From contig NZ_JOMG01000002.1 in NCBI RefSeq assembly GCF_000711225.1, forward strand, positions 942,501-1,006,500: 64,000 nucleotides of DNA, given 5' to 3'. The notes beneath the pieces are model-generated. The model saw only the letters and a program-made list of their open reading frames with translations, ran no database searches and was not told the origin of the DNA. Source of the DNA: Pelobacter seleniigenes DSM 18267. GTDB taxonomy: Bacteria; Desulfobacterota; Desulfuromonadia; Desulfuromonadales; Geopsychrobacteraceae. Position numbers and translations under genes: made by a program. Position 1 is the stretch's first letter; every line of letters starts with the position of its first letter. This document shows positions 63,599 to 64,000 of this stretch, in pieces.

Positions 63599-64000
63599 TC
63601 AACAAGTTGCCTGAGCTAGGGGCAAGTGGATGGTAAAACTGGTCCCTTTGCCCGGTTCGCTGGCAACGGCAATCTGCCCTTTATGCTGGGTGATGATATC
63701 ATAGGCAATGGACAATCCCAGGCCGGTCCCAGCCCCGACCTCTTTGGTGGTAAAGAACGGTTCGAAGATATGGCTGAGGTCAGCCGCTGGGATGCCGCAG
63801 CCGTTATCGGAAATTTCAATCAGAATCTCCTCTCCGTCGCAACGGGTGACGATACGGATTTCCCCCTGTCCCTCAATCGCTTGCGCCGCATTGATCAGCA
63901 GGTTCATAAACACCTGATTCAGTTGCCCGGCATTGCACGAGAGCAGGGGCAATTGTCCATAATCCTTGTGAACATCAGCCTTGTATTTGATTTCGTTCCA
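63599..64000 (-). CDS. sensor histidine kinase, partial (C-terminal catalytic domain)
   Basis: The frame remains open to the right edge (residues [16 protein letters not shown] and beyond). The visible 134 residues contain the N box [15 protein letters not shown], the G1 box [10 protein letters not shown], the F box IFEPFFTTK and the G2 box [13 protein letters not shown] of an HATPase domain. The sensor, the phosphoacceptor His and the start lie outside the window. Confidence 0.9.
   Translation of the reverse strand, partial: WNEIKYKADVHKDYGQLPLLSCNAGQLNQVFMNLLINAAQAIEGQGEIRIVTRCDGEEILIEISDNGCGIPAADLSHIFEPFFTTKEVGAGTGLGLSIAYDIITQHKGQIAVASEPGKGTSFTIHLPLAQATC

Overview
The window looks like the chromosome of a Desulfuromonadales/Geobacter-type bacterium. 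The best markers are an adjacent gene pair that I read as the cytoplasmic NADPH:Fe(III) reductase SfrAB (48692-53355), a Geobacter-like set of housekeeping genes (ileS-lspA, plsY, mltG, rpe-rsmB, def-fmt-htpX), and many two-component and c-di-GMP regulators. This placement is inference from gene content; no rRNA or other phylogenetic marker is present.

Left part, 1-11460: a partial SGNH hydrolase lipoprotein, a DinG-type Fe-S helicase with a RadC/JAMM domain fused at its N-terminus, a MagIII/endonuclease III-like glycosylase, an ElyC/YdcF protein, ileS-lspA, a YigZ protein, a small DUF3562-like protein, an EamA transporter, an FMN reductase, a DUF2726 membrane protein and tRNA-Pro(CGG).

Defence island, about 11461-24966: immediately after tRNA-Pro come two extra copies of the tRNA 3' end inside a duplicated segment, then a complete type I restriction-modification locus on the minus strand with cargo inserted between its genes. 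The order in transcription is hsdM, a structured intergenic RNA candidate, an Abi_2/AbiF-like HEPN gene, hsdS, a 1205-residue YobI/KAP-like membrane NTPase, a Fic AMP-transferase and hsdR. A 76-codon gene converging on fic carries a class I Fic antitoxin-like motif. No integrase and no right-hand tRNA repeat are visible.

Middle part, 25485-34537: a small unknown gene with its own terminator, a LysR regulator, and a short-chain fatty acid module (atoE-atoD-atoA-thiolase) next to an AtoS/AtoC-like sigma-54 two-component system. A candidate sigma-54 promoter and an upstream inverted repeat precede atoE.

34707-48567: a universal stress protein, a GNAT protein, and a tetR-MFP-RND efflux operon in which the RND pump is fused to a TolC-like outer-membrane protein; a 44-bp palindrome covers the operon promoter. 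Then come a REC-REC-GGDEF regulator, a small lipoprotein, a YmdB-type macrodomain, a second LysR, a 55-residue membrane protein, an IscU/NifU-like scaffold, plsY and mltG.

48692-64000: sfrB-sfrA, a small lipoprotein, rpe, rsmB, a universal stress protein, a proton-pumping P-type ATPase, a C-rich dispersed repeat, htpX, fmt, def, a TauE/SafE permease and the 3' end of a histidine kinase that runs off the window.
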